From assembly GCA_037445875.1 (NCBI GenBank), contig JBBIJR010000053.1:1-25532 (forward strand): a stretch of 25,532 nucleotides of DNA. The letters run 5' to 3'. This DNA comes from JBBIJR01 sp037445875 (lineage in GTDB: Bacteria; CLD3; SB21). Of this stretch, positions 14,939-23,067 are shown piece by piece; the stretch's first letter is position 1; each line of letters opens with the position of its first letter. Below the pieces are notes generated by a model. The model worked only from the letters and a program-made list of their open reading frames with translations, was not told where the DNA came from and ran no database searches. The position numbers and the translations under genes are program-made.

Positions 14939-15488
14939 TCACACCTGAACCTCATGATATTCCTGGTCGCGGTCGTCGTATCGGAGCAATCGAGCGACCG
15001 GTAGTACGTGATTGTGCCGACGGGTTTGTATTTCTCTATGCAGATACTGTCTCCTCTCTCGCACGATTGCCAGTTGTTCACCGCCCAGGTCATCGCATTC
15101 CCTCGGGCCGCATGTTCCCCGAACGTCGGCATACAGCCCACGGCAAACCCCGGGTGGATCCGTCCGCAGCGGGCATTGAAGTATATCTTCCATACTCTCG
15201 CCCAATGGGGCAGTTCCAGCATCGTATAGATGTACGGCTGGCCGGTCGGCACGATCCGGAAATGGACCGTGTCAGCCCCGATGATCGAGGTGAACAGGGT
15301 GTCGTCCGGAGACTCTACCTGTAGCTTCTGCAGTACCACTTCCCTCTGTTCCTGACGGACGTACATCACCCTGCATCGCCATCGAGGTAGGCCACCAGGT
15401 CGGTCGTGTCATCCAGCGGATCCGCTCCCGGTTTCGGCTTGCACGAACCCAGTATCAGGGCCAGAAAGAAAACAAGAACGGTCCTCAT
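14935..15488 (-). pseudogene. Lipoprotein gene split by a frameshift
   Basis: An ATG at 15488, with a strong GGAGGAG site, encodes a lipoprotein signal MRTVLVFFLALILGSC and then about 24 residues before a TGA at 15368-15366. The second frame is open from 15408 and continues as WRCRVMYVRQEQREV and on to a stop at 14935, about 145 residues with several cysteines (consistent with an exported, disulfide-bonded domain) but no signal of its own. The simplest reading is a single lipoprotein of about 185 residues broken by a one-base indel between 15370 and 15408. The alternative is two genes coupled through the TGATG overlap. I recognise no family. Confidence 0.6.
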
Positions 15489-15597
15489 GCTCTCCTCCCA
15501 ATGTTCACGATGGCATCGAGCTCATGAACCACTGCTTGGCCCCGTCCTTTCGGATAGAATTACGGCCAGGACACGGGCTGCGGCGAACCATGAAGAG

Positions 15598-16299
15598 CTA
15601 CTGATCGGCCAGCGATTTCATGTTGCGGATCTGCTGCTCGGAGTATTTCTTGCGGCCGGTCTCCTGGGATGATACCTCGACCGAGAGCAGATTATGAGGA
15701 GGGCTGTTGGGGTCCTTGCGATAGAACATGATGTCGAAGGTTCCCTGCTTGTCGGCCACCTCGGTGTAAGACACGACTTCCTTGTAGACGATGTTGAACT
15801 GCACGGAGAACCGCGTGGCTTCATGCCACGTCCAACCTTTCTCCGCGTTCTGGGTCATGGAATTCACCTCCGTGATGGAGTGCTCGCGTCCGGAGAAAAC
15901 CCTCTTCAGGTTCGCGTTGACGAACGCGGAGAGTTCATCGGCAGACGGGGCGGGGATGCCTTCGTATTCGTTGGAGGTGGTCAGGAATTTCTTGAATGTA
16001 TATTTTCCGCCCAGCACGTTGTATCGGGCGAGGCCTTTGACGATCACGACGGCATTGGGAGCGCCCGAGATCGAGGCTTTCCGTTTTATGACGACACCGC
16101 GGTCCCAGTACCACGCCTGGTCGCCGCTGTGCCAGTATTGTTCTCCTTTCTTGCCTTCCGTACACCTGGCCTCGATCAATCCGGTTTTGTTGGTCACGAC
16201 GTCCTTGATGACCTGGTTGTCGTTGGGCTGAGCGGCTGCTGAGGCTGCGCACAACCACAGGAGCACCAGTGTACGTGTGGATGGTATGGATGGTTTCAT
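15598..16299 (-). CDS. Exported protein of unknown function
   Basis: This 233-residue protein has a clear Sec signal peptide: basic start, apolar core TLVLLWLCAASA and a probable cleavage after AAAQ (about residue 24). The mature part is mixed alpha/beta with aromatic-rich strands (QYWHSGDQAWYWDRGVVIKRK, KYTFKKFLTTSNEYEG) and a basic, Gln-rich C-terminal tail. No catalytic motif or named domain is recognised. It is predicted to be periplasmic. The ATG at 16299 has no clear ribosome binding site. A candidate promoter lies about 130 nt upstream. The genes on both sides in this strand are broken, but this one is intact. Confidence 0.75.
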   Translation of the reverse strand: MKPSIPSTRTLVLLWLCAASAAAQPNDNQVIKDVVTNKTGLIEARCTEGKKGEQYWHSGDQAWYWDRGVVIKRKASISGAPNAVVIVKGLARYNVLGGKYTFKKFLTTSNEYEGIPAPSADELSAFVNANLKRVFSGREHSITEVNSMTQNAEKGWTWHEATRFSVQFNIVYKEVVSYTEVADKQGTFDIMFYRKDPNSPPHNLLSVEVSSQETGRKKYSEQQIRNMKSLADQ

Positions 16300-16640
16300 A
16301 TAGGTTTCTGGTTGGTGGATTGTTCGGCCTCTTCCGAGACCGGTGGATTAGCCAAACGGAATACGGGCAGGCCGCACGAGTGCATGAACGCGGAGACGGG
16401 ATCGAACATGAAATGCCCTGCTCGAATCAAAGGTAGCGCAAGAGGACTGGCATGTCAAGGGTCGGTGCTCATCCCGGTGCAGGCGGTTGGAAATGGTCGA
16501 TCCGTCTTCCATTAGTTGGAAGCATGCGTGTTCAACCCGTACGTCGAATTTCCACGGAACGACCGCTCCGGCGAGGGACAAATCACCCTGGAAGCTTTTG
16601 AATCCGGCGCTCGCCGGGTGTTAGTTACGCTTCGGTAGAA
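16300..16640. other. Intergenic stretch without a convincing gene
   Basis: About 340 nt hold no reading frame I can support. They contain the candidate promoter at 16428-16458 and a compact GC hairpin at 16604-16617 (CCGGCG-CT-CGCCGG) with no T-run. A minus-strand frame near 16348-16600 has a strand-like segment (LSLAGAVVPWKFDVRVE) that could be a further remnant of the decayed gene upstream, but I cannot show it. Confidence 0.4.
16428..16458 (-). promoter_or_regulatory. Candidate promoter for exported-protein gene
   Basis: On the minus strand TTGACA (16458-16453) is followed after 17 nt by TACCTTTG (16435-16428). This fits the Bacteroidetes-type -7 element TAnnTTTG with its upstream TTG box, and the -35 hexamer is a perfect sigma-70 match. 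It would drive the gene starting at 16299. Confidence 0.35.
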
Positions 16641-17299
16641 AGGGCTCTTTTCCATTATGACCCGCCCAAGAGGCTTGACGCCCCGGACCCAGGTATTCCG
16701 CGTCGTCGCAAAGACAATCGCACGAGAGGAGGTGGCAATCCAGCAACATACGATTCGTCCACGGCCAGATGGCGTACTGTGCCTTTTGAACAAGGGCGGC
16801 GCTTCGTCCACCGACCATCGCCATGCCGCCGACCGCCGTCGGAATCAACGCTCCTGGGCTTCCCGCGTCCCGCCACACGTCAATTCGTTGGATAAACAGC
16901 AAGAATGGGGAGAACCGGTCTCGAACCGAACACCTGCGGTATCGGCCGACAGCCAGAGGTCAATCGTAGTCTCCTGATTGATCGTCAGTGTAGTCTGCTT
17001 GAGTTCGGTTGCCCGGCATACTTCACCCATTGGACGTGGGACAGCAACGAGTCTTGCGAAAGCGCAACGGGGAACAGACTGTCCATCATATCGATGTACA
17101 TCTCCAGCGGGTCGCCGTTTCCCAGATCGTCCCGTGCATCGTCTGCGTTCTCCATGTCAATGGATTGGCGCCCGAGGACCACCACGCCGAGCGACGCCTT
17201 CTGGATTTTCTTTTCCTGGTACTCCGGCATTACGAATTGTGTCCTTGGTGCACAGGAGAATAGAATTGCAGCAACAGTCAACAGCTGGATTCGGAGCAT
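16640..17299 (-). pseudogene. Lipoprotein gene with at least three frameshifts
   Basis: An ATG at 17299 with GGAG 8 nt upstream starts a lipoprotein (lipobox ILFSC, Cys16) that reads well to about 17018. The sense then moves to a second frame (RATELKQTTLTINQE, ending near FETGSP), at about 16905 to a third (LLFIQRIDVWRDAGSPG, then VQKAQYAIWPWTNRMLL), and near 16745 to a fourth (IATSSRAIVFATTRNTW, then GRVIMEKSPFYR). Joined, the pieces give a plausible 215-residue envelope lipoprotein. Three frame changes in 660 nt mean the gene is dead, unless the sequence is faulty. It lies 43 nt downstream of the DUF3857/transglutaminase gene and was probably its operon partner. I do not recognise a named family. 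Confidence 0.7.
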
Positions 17300-17342
17300 C
17301 GTACAACTCCAGTTGACATAGTGTCAGGCGGCAGAACGGTCC

Positions 17343-19313
17343 CTATTTCGTCGCCGTCAGAATGACTTGCTCTTCGATGCTTCGCTTGACCTTATCGAAG
17401 AATGTCCGCGTCTGTTCGTATTCGACGTTGGGAACGTCGGCGACGTTAATCCGGAATTCCTCGACGGAGGCCAGGTGCTGTTCGTTCACCTTTTCGTACC
17501 GGTTGGCGTAATAGAAACTTGGGTTTGAGAGGCGGACGGGTTCCGGCATATTTCGAATGAAGAGAGCATTGGGCGGCAGCCGGAGCGAAATGTTCTTCCT
17601 CACGGTCATGGGGTAGTTGAAACGGATGGGGTATCTCCGCTTTTCGTTCGACAGCCATCGCAGATTGGTCAATAGCTTGAACGGATCTTGCTTCACAAAA
17701 TATAGGTCTCCCTGTTTCCTGACCGCACCGGGCACCTCAAAGCGGAATGTCAGAATCATTGGCGTCGAATCCGGACCATCTTCGAGCGTAACGGAGTCAA
17801 CGCCCACGTTCACATACTCGTCAATCAACAATGAGCGGCAGTACCGTTCTTTGTCCTCCAGCGAGAGATCCTCAAAGAAATTCCTCTTACGGAACTTCTC
17901 TTTCCCCTCGTACGCGATCCGCACCCTCCCTTGCAGATCGAGGTTCTCGCGGAGATCGAGGTCCACGGTCATATGAACGATGTTGTCTTCGGGACGTGAA
18001 GTCGGGGTCCGTTCGATGGTCACCGTACTGTCTGGGTGGAGCACCAGGGCATTGATGCCTTCACACACACACGGGAGGCTGCCCGGCTCATAGTGGCGCG
18101 CTGTCAGGTCCATCCAGTAAACGTTGCCTCCGCTCTCTGCCTTGACGATCATGTGATTGAAACTCCAGCTCGGGAAGCTCGGATCAACGGTTCCTTCATC
18201 GCCGGTGAGTACGAGCGCGGGTTCTGCTTTGATGTTCATGGCCTCCAGCATGGCGATCAGCAGCATAGACTTGTCCTTGCAGTCGCCGTACCCTCGATCG
18301 AGGACTGTGTTGGGGAAATTGGGTCGGATCCCACCGACCCCGAGTTCTACGGCCACGTATCGCATGTCCGCAACAAATCGATAAGTGGCTTTCACCCTCT
18401 CCTCCTCGGCCTTCAGTCCGTTGGACAACACGAGTGCCTGCTGCTGTACCGACCGGTCGATCTGTAAACGCGGTTTGAAGAAGTTACCGTAATACCACCG
18501 TCCTACATCGTCCCACGTTGCCCAATCGGCAGGCGCGACCCTAACATGCGCCATGTAGTTGTTTGCTGGCGGCATGTCCGACTCGTACCGGAAAGCCGCG
18601 ACGTTTTTTAGCGTCCAGGTATACAGGATCTTGTAATCCAGCGTCGTTTGCCTGACGATGGGCCGCACGACCACCGGCTGCCCGATATCACAATTGAAGG
18701 CTTTGTAACGCCAGTTCCACCCGTGATCCAAAAGGATGGCGGGGATATTGAGCGAATAACTGTTGTGCAGGACCGGAACGGACCGCTGGATGTTCCAACG
18801 GCCCATCGTAAACGGAAGCTCATCGAACTTGGTGTATTCGTATTCAATGTAGCAGCCCTTTTCCAGAGCGGGAAAGGTGAACTTGACACTTTTGCGATCG
18901 GTATAGAATGTACTGCCTTCGGATTGTCCCGAGAGATGATAGAAGTCGCTGCTTTTAAGAGGAATAACGGTTCCGTCCGGTTTGATGGTACGGGCTGAAA
19001 TGCTCAGCAGTTTTTCGCCGCTGTAGATCGGTATTTCGATCTCGCCGTGGTCGTCAAGGTTTCGGAACAACCGCTTGAGCCGGTGAACGCGCTCGGTTGT
19101 AACGACGTTGTAGTTGTTTTCTATTTCGATATCCGTGAAATGGGTTTCAACTACAATGACCGCATCATCGTCCGGATAATCTTCCGCTTCCGGCATGTTC
19201 ACAATACCGTACTCTTTCTGCAGGTCAACCAGGCTCTTGAATCCCGTGCACGTAAGTAAGCCGAATGAAATCAGCGCAAGAGCCAGCAGGAAAAGGGGTC
19301 GAACTAAAGTCAT
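17343..19313 (-). CDS. DUF3857-transglutaminase-like lipoprotein
   Basis: This 656-residue exported protein has a lipobox at LLTC (Cys22), so it is anchored in an envelope membrane. Residues about 50-240 are the DUF3857 beta domain (TTERVHRLKR, SISARTIKPDGTVIPL, CYIEYEY). A papain-like transglutaminase core follows with an intact triad: C345 in GYGDCKDKS, H387 in SFNHMIV and D402 in VYWMDLTA. The C-terminal third (about 430-650) is another beta-rich domain. Members of this architecture are common in FCB bacteria; their substrates are unknown, and they may act as peptidases or cross-linking enzymes in the periplasm. AAGGAG precedes the ATG. Downstream is the decayed lipoprotein. Confidence 0.88.
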   Translation of the reverse strand: MTLVRPLFLLALALISFGLLTCTGFKSLVDLQKEYGIVNMPEAEDYPDDDAVIVVETHFTDIEIENNYNVVTTERVHRLKRLFRNLDDHGEIEIPIYSGEKLLSISARTIKPDGTVIPLKSSDFYHLSGQSEGSTFYTDRKSVKFTFPALEKGCYIEYEYTKFDELPFTMGRWNIQRSVPVLHNSYSLNIPAILLDHGWNWRYKAFNCDIGQPVVVRPIVRQTTLDYKILYTWTLKNVAAFRYESDMPPANNYMAHVRVAPADWATWDDVGRWYYGNFFKPRLQIDRSVQQQALVLSNGLKAEEERVKATYRFVADMRYVAVELGVGGIRPNFPNTVLDRGYGDCKDKSMLLIAMLEAMNIKAEPALVLTGDEGTVDPSFPSWSFNHMIVKAESGGNVYWMDLTARHYEPGSLPCVCEGINALVLHPDSTVTIERTPTSRPEDNIVHMTVDLDLRENLDLQGRVRIAYEGKEKFRKRNFFEDLSLEDKERYCRSLLIDEYVNVGVDSVTLEDGPDSTPMILTFRFEVPGAVRKQGDLYFVKQDPFKLLTNLRWLSNEKRRYPIRFNYPMTVRKNISLRLPPNALFIRNMPEPVRLSNPSFYYANRYEKVNEQHLASVEEFRINVADVPNVEYEQTRTFFDKVKRSIEEQVILTATK

Positions 19314-19673
19314 GTTCAGGTCTCCTTAACTGGTATGATGAAATGGGCAAAATCATTCTGCCACGCAGCAACTCCTTACTCTACACGAGTGCCGACTATC
19401 CGTTGGTTTTCCACATCAAAGACGAAGATCAAGAAAGACAGAACCACCGTATCTGACCTAACCGTCCGTTTCAGGCAGCCCAAGACCAACGATGAACCGA
19501 CAGTACTTAATAATAATCAATAGATTAGCTTCACCCCTCCCGTACACGGGGGGACGATCACGCCAATAAGAGCACCAAAAGCCTCAAAATGCATAAGGCA
19601 TGCAAACTCTTTTTCAATGCTTTGCTCGTCTCTTTACGGTGTCTTTGAGTGTGCTCCGAGATTCTCGTTTTTG
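19314..19673. other. Intergenic stretch between two minus-strand genes
   Basis: About 360 nt with no supported gene. An AT-rich patch (19503-19526) could hold the promoter of the DUF3857 gene, but no box pair is convincing. A GC hairpin with mispairing (around 19532-19553, CCCCTCCCG / CGGGGGG) and an inverted repeat TGCAT-AAGGC-ATGCA (19590-19604) are visible; neither is followed by a clear T-run on the minus strand. Confidence 0.4.
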
Positions 19674-20345
19674 CTACCGATCGTTGATTACAGTTAAGGG
19701 ATCCAGCCATTCCCCGAGGGACGAAGACGAGCGCACATAGCCGCGAATGTTCAATTCGGGTCCCTTGTGGATGGACAGATGCAGATGTTTGCGCTCTCCG
19801 TCGGTTTCATCGCTGTAGGCGTCGCCGAGCAGACCGATGAACTGTCCGGCATGCACGGAGTCGCCCGGTTGGGCCGAAATGCTGGACAGGCGGAGATGTC
19901 CATAGACCACGGTGATAGGTTCATCATGGATCCGGCCGGACGTAACCAGAACGCCTCCGTATCCGCCGGAGTACTTACGCGCCAGTACCACACCGCCGCA
20001 CACGGCGCGGACGGTAACGTCTTCTTCCGTTTCATTCGCGAAGACCTCGAAATCGACGCCCGTGTGATAACCCGAGAATCGCTCCGGATAGACCGGCGAA
20101 TTGGACGGACTGACATGCAGCCCGAAAGGTTTCTTGTTTACTCGCTCGGTGGGGCGGTTTAGCGGAGCGAAACAGGTCATGGCCGTACGAACCGAATCCA
20201 ATCGCAAGGTATCGGTGAGAGTCTCCTCCCTCGGCGAATCCGCGCGGAACGGCGACGGCTGGCGGTCGCTCCGATACGTTCCGACCGCATACATCAAGAC
20301 AGCGGTCAGCCCCAAACCTGCGCCTACGAGGGATGTTCGTTTCAT
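19674..20345 (-). CDS. M23 (LytM-type) peptidase
   Basis: This 223-residue protein has an N-terminal membrane or signal segment (about 6-22) and a LytM/M23 zinc metallopeptidase domain from about residue 70. The zinc ligands are intact: H94 and D98 in GYHTGVDFE and H189 in HLHLS, with the catalytic H150 (VVYGHL) and H187. GDSVHAGQFIGLLGD is the conserved strand-loop seen in active M23 enzymes. It should cleave peptide cross-bridges of peptidoglycan in the periplasm. The N-terminal coiled-coil found in EnvC-type activators is lacking. It starts 39 nt after the DinB-like gene and is likely co-transcribed, although no functional link is apparent. Confidence 0.9.
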   Translation of the reverse strand: MKRTSLVGAGLGLTAVLMYAVGTYRSDRQPSPFRADSPREETLTDTLRLDSVRTAMTCFAPLNRPTERVNKKPFGLHVSPSNSPVYPERFSGYHTGVDFEVFANETEEDVTVRAVCGGVVLARKYSGGYGGVLVTSGRIHDEPITVVYGHLRLSSISAQPGDSVHAGQFIGLLGDAYSDETDGERKHLHLSIHKGPELNIRGYVRSSSSLGEWLDPLTVINDR

Positions 20346-20384
20346 GGTTCGCCGTTCGCGGAAATGCCGTCGATTCCCGTATGC

Positions 20385-20957
20385 CTACTTCCAGATGCCC
20401 AGCAGCCGCCGGACGAGCGCCATTTGACCGACGTGGTAGGCCGCGTGATCAGCCGCCAGCACCAACTCCCGGAGATAGGTCTGGCCGCTGCCGTGAGGAA
20501 TTCGTGCGCTTAGATCCAGCGTGTTGTCCACGGCCATTTTTTTCAGGTCGTTCAAGTCCTTGCGGTATTGCTGCACGCTGTCGTCCCAGGCACTCTCCGA
20601 CGGCGGCCCCGGCGAAGCCGGCCAGTAATCGTCGGGCCACTTCTTCTCCCGATAAGCCGGATTGCGGCAAAAATCGAGGATGTCTTCCTGGCAGATCCGA
20701 ACGTGCTCCAGCAGCTGCCAGAGCGAATACGGCAGGCCTTCGGGCTTCCGAGCACGCAATTCCTCGGGCACGCCCTCGACGGCGGAGTCGAAGCTGGCGT
20801 GCGCGTCTTCCCAGGACAACAGCCGTGCAAGCAGATCGCGGAGGATGGAATCATTTGGCCCGGAAATGATACCCTTCCTGGTCGGCTTTGGCCGTTTCCG
20901 GGCAGACCGGATGGACGATTTCTTGGGGCGATGAGGTTGTGCGGACTTTCTTTTCAT
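20385..20957 (-). CDS. DinB-like / YfiT-type metal-dependent protein
   Basis: This 190-residue protein belongs to the DinB four-helix-bundle superfamily. The three metal-binding His are H85 (LLEHVRICQ), H171 and H175 (ADHAAYHVGQMALVRRLLG). The superfamily includes bacillithiol- and mycothiol-dependent transferases and many uncharacterised damage-inducible proteins, and the substrate cannot be told from sequence. The first 30 residues are an unusual Lys/Arg/Ser/Pro-rich extension outside the fold, perhaps disordered or DNA-binding, or an artefact of a too-early start. AAAGG lies 8 nt before the ATG. Confidence 0.85.
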   Translation of the reverse strand: MKRKSAQPHRPKKSSIRSARKRPKPTRKGIISGPNDSILRDLLARLLSWEDAHASFDSAVEGVPEELRARKPEGLPYSLWQLLEHVRICQEDILDFCRNPAYREKKWPDDYWPASPGPPSESAWDDSVQQYRKDLNDLKKMAVDNTLDLSARIPHGSGQTYLRELVLAADHAAYHVGQMALVRRLLGIWK

Positions 20958-20997
20958 ATCCTGGACCTTTCTGTAAAAGGAAGATGCGTCGCGTCGA

Positions 20998-21156
20998 CTA
21001 ATGATCTCTGGGGCAACTCAGATAGAACGGATTCTCCACCTTGCGGGAGAAGCGGACGGTCGTCGAGACGACAGTCTCGCTACTCTGCCGTCGCGTGTCG
21101 TCCTTTTTCGCATCCAACACCCATACGACCGCGAAACCACGTCCGTCATAAGAAGT
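20998..21156 (-). pseudogene. 3' remnant of a YdeI-family gene
   Basis: A minus-strand frame reads RGFAVVWVLDAKKDDTRR, closely matching LAVVWVMDAKREDTRR near the end of the intact YdeI-family gene about 2 kb away. After that the similarity fades and the frame stops at 20998. An in-frame stop at 21157-21159 and the missing N-terminal 130 residues show it is only a fragment, probably of a diverged paralogue. Confidence 0.55.
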
Positions 21157-21198
21157 TTATGGTACAACCCCGATCCGTGATTGCCAACAGATTTTTCA

Positions 21199-21227
21199 TT
21201 GACAATAATGATATTACATATTACATT
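21199..21227 (+). promoter_or_regulatory. Promoter of aldo/keto reductase-TetR operon
   Basis: TTGACA (21199-21204), a perfect -35, is followed by 17 nt and TACATT (21222-21227), 4 of 6 matches to -10. The region 21190-21250 is strikingly AT-rich compared with all surrounding DNA. Confidence 0.5.
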
Positions 21228-21252
21228 AATTGTAACTTATAACTTATACAAG
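21221..21252 (+). promoter_or_regulatory. Likely TetR-type operator
   Basis: TTACA-TTAAT-TGTAA (21221-21235) is an inverted repeat over the -10 box, and TTGTA...TACAA ends (21230-21251) form a second imperfect one just before the start codon. Position over the promoter suits repression by the TetR protein encoded downstream. This is inferred from position and symmetry only. Confidence 0.4.
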
Positions 21253-21262
21253 GATGCGCATT

Positions 21263-22252
21263 GTGAACACACGAAAACTGGGTCTACACGGTCCTACGGT
21301 ATCGGCTGTCGGCCTCGGCTGCATGGGCATGTCGGATTTCTATGGGTCCAAAGCAACCCGCGACGACGTCGAAAGTCTCGCTACGATCCACGCGGCGCTG
21401 GACGCGGGCATCACGCTGCTCGACACGGCCGACTATTACGGCGCTGGCCATAACGAACTGCTCATCCGGGAGGCGATCAAGGGCCGAAAGGAACGGTCGA
21501 TGATCTGCGTCAAGTTCGGAGGACTGAGAACGCCGGACGGGGGGTTCACGGGGGTTGACATACGGCCTGAGGCGGTTAAGAATTTCGCGGCGTACTCGCT
21601 CACACGCCTCGGCATGGATACCATCGACATCTATCAACCGGGCCGAATCCCGCCGGGCGTGCCGATCGAGGATACGGTCGCCGCCGTGTCGGACCTCATC
21701 CAGGCGGGCTACGTGCGCTACCTCGCCCTGTCGGAGGCGTCGCCCGAACAACTGCGCCGCGCGCACAAGATCCATCCGGTCTGCGCCGTGCAGGTCGAGT
21801 ACTCGCTGGCTACCCGCATCATCGAAAAGGAACTGCTCGCCGTAGCCCGTGAACTCGGCGTCGGGATACTGGCCTACGGCGTCCTTTCACGAGGACTACT
21901 CTCCGGAGCGCTGGGCGCCTCATTCGAGCCTACTGACTTCCGCGCGCACGCACCGAGGTTCACTACGGAGAACCTTGCCGAGAACCGGAAGCGCGTCGAG
22001 ACCTTGGAGCGCTTCGCCGAGCGGAAAGCCTGCACACCCACGCAGATCGCGATAGCATGGGTACTCCATCGCGGACATGACATCGTTCCCCTGGTCGGCA
22101 CGAGCAACCGTAGACGGCTCCAGGAAAACCTCGGCGCCCTGAAGATCCGCTTGAGTCCACCGGAAGTTCAGGAACTCAGCGACGCATTCCCTGAAGGCTC
22201 CTTCCGGGGTGAAAGATATCCTTCCCAACAGATGGGAATGGTTGTACATTGA
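21263..22252 (+). CDS. Aldo/keto reductase, subfamily lacking the catalytic His
   Basis: This cytoplasmic NADPH-dependent oxidoreductase of about 329 residues has an (alpha/beta)8 barrel. I prefer the GTG at 21263 because AAGGA lies 8 nt upstream; the in-frame ATG at 21254 overlaps that site. The catalytic residues D54 (LDTADYYG), Y59 and K84 (VKFGG) are present. The usual His of YQxHR is replaced by Gly (IYQPGR, 127); a subfamily with YRPAR is known, so this is not loss of function. VGTSNRRRLQENLGA near the C-terminus is the NADP phosphate-binding loop. The likely substrates are reactive aldehydes or quinones. It forms a two-gene operon with the TetR regulator 3 nt downstream. Confidence 0.9.
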   Translation: MNTRKLGLHGPTVSAVGLGCMGMSDFYGSKATRDDVESLATIHAALDAGITLLDTADYYGAGHNELLIREAIKGRKERSMICVKFGGLRTPDGGFTGVDIRPEAVKNFAAYSLTRLGMDTIDIYQPGRIPPGVPIEDTVAAVSDLIQAGYVRYLALSEASPEQLRRAHKIHPVCAVQVEYSLATRIIEKELLAVARELGVGILAYGVLSRGLLSGALGASFEPTDFRAHAPRFTTENLAENRKRVETLERFAERKACTPTQIAIAWVLHRGHDIVPLVGTSNRRRLQENLGALKIRLSPPEVQELSDAFPEGSFRGERYPSQQMGMVVH

Positions 22253-22255
22253 CAC

Positions 22256-22846
22256 ATGCCGAGAACCGGACTGGACAGCCGTGCATTGCAGAACAAGGCA
22301 CTCGATACCGCCGAGCGGTTAATCTGTCAGCAGGGCTCCGACCGACTCCGCCTGAGCGATGTCGCTCGAAAACTGGGAATCACCCACGCGGCGCTGTACA
22401 ATCATTTTGCGGACCGCGAAGCTTTGCTGGACGCCGTCAGTCGCCGCTGGCTCGAACGGATTGATGCGGAACTCGCCCGCATTGCAGGCAAGAACCGGTC
22501 GGCCGAATCGCGCGTGACAGAGTGGTTTCTGGCCCTGCATCGATTGAAGCGCGAGAAGATCCTGGCCGCTCCCGAACTGTATCGGGCCTTTGAACACTCG
22601 GCGCAGAAGAACCGGCCGTTCATCCAGACTCATCTTCGGACGGCGATGAACCAGCTCCGGGCCATCGTACAACAGGGTATGGTGAACGGTGAAATCAAAC
22701 GAGGAGATCCAACGGACGTTGCCATGCTCTTGTTTGAAGCGACGGCCGCTTTTCATCATCCCCGGCTGGTCCTAGAAAACATCAGCAGCGATCGGACGCC
22801 TGTCATGAAAAGGCTCATCAGGACGCTCATGGCAGGCCTGCGTTGA
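22256..22846 (+). CDS. TetR/AcrR-family regulator
   Basis: This 196-residue repressor has an N-terminal TetR helix-turn-helix (about 15-62): A..LICQQGSDRLRLSDVARKLGITHAALYNHFADREALLDAV, matching the family with ALYNHF as recognition helix. The C-terminal ligand-binding and dimer domain is helical and diverged, so the inducer cannot be named. It begins 3 nt after the reductase stop and is probably co-translated. The likely target is the palindromic AT-rich region upstream of the reductase, giving autoregulation and induction by the reductase substrate. Confidence 0.92.
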   Translation: MPRTGLDSRALQNKALDTAERLICQQGSDRLRLSDVARKLGITHAALYNHFADREALLDAVSRRWLERIDAELARIAGKNRSAESRVTEWFLALHRLKREKILAAPELYRAFEHSAQKNRPFIQTHLRTAMNQLRAIVQQGMVNGEIKRGDPTDVAMLLFEATAAFHHPRLVLENISSDRTPVMKRLIRTLMAGLR

Positions 22847-23067
22847 CACCCCGTTCGCGCACGCCGTCGGTCGCGTTAAGCCAAAGTGTCCAACAAGACA
22901 AATCCCCACAAGATGGTTTCCCCATCCCACCTGGAAGTTGCGGGGGCTTCGTCCGGAACAACGGGCTGGCCCTGATTTTCTCGTTTGCCCTTGCGCCTCG
23001 ATCTTCTTATGGATCGTATTCATTGGCTGTGTAGACGCGACGCCGGGAGCGTTGTTCAGCAACGGAA

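Noticed and set aside
16604..16617. GC-rich hairpin as a possible terminator
   Set aside because: No T-run on either strand and no intact gene ending at a suitable distance.
17314..17326. Short palindrome TGACA-TAG-TGTCA upstream of the decayed lipoprotein
   Set aside because: Arms of only 5 bp in an intergenic gap of 43 nt; no promoter boxes next to it, so chance is likely.
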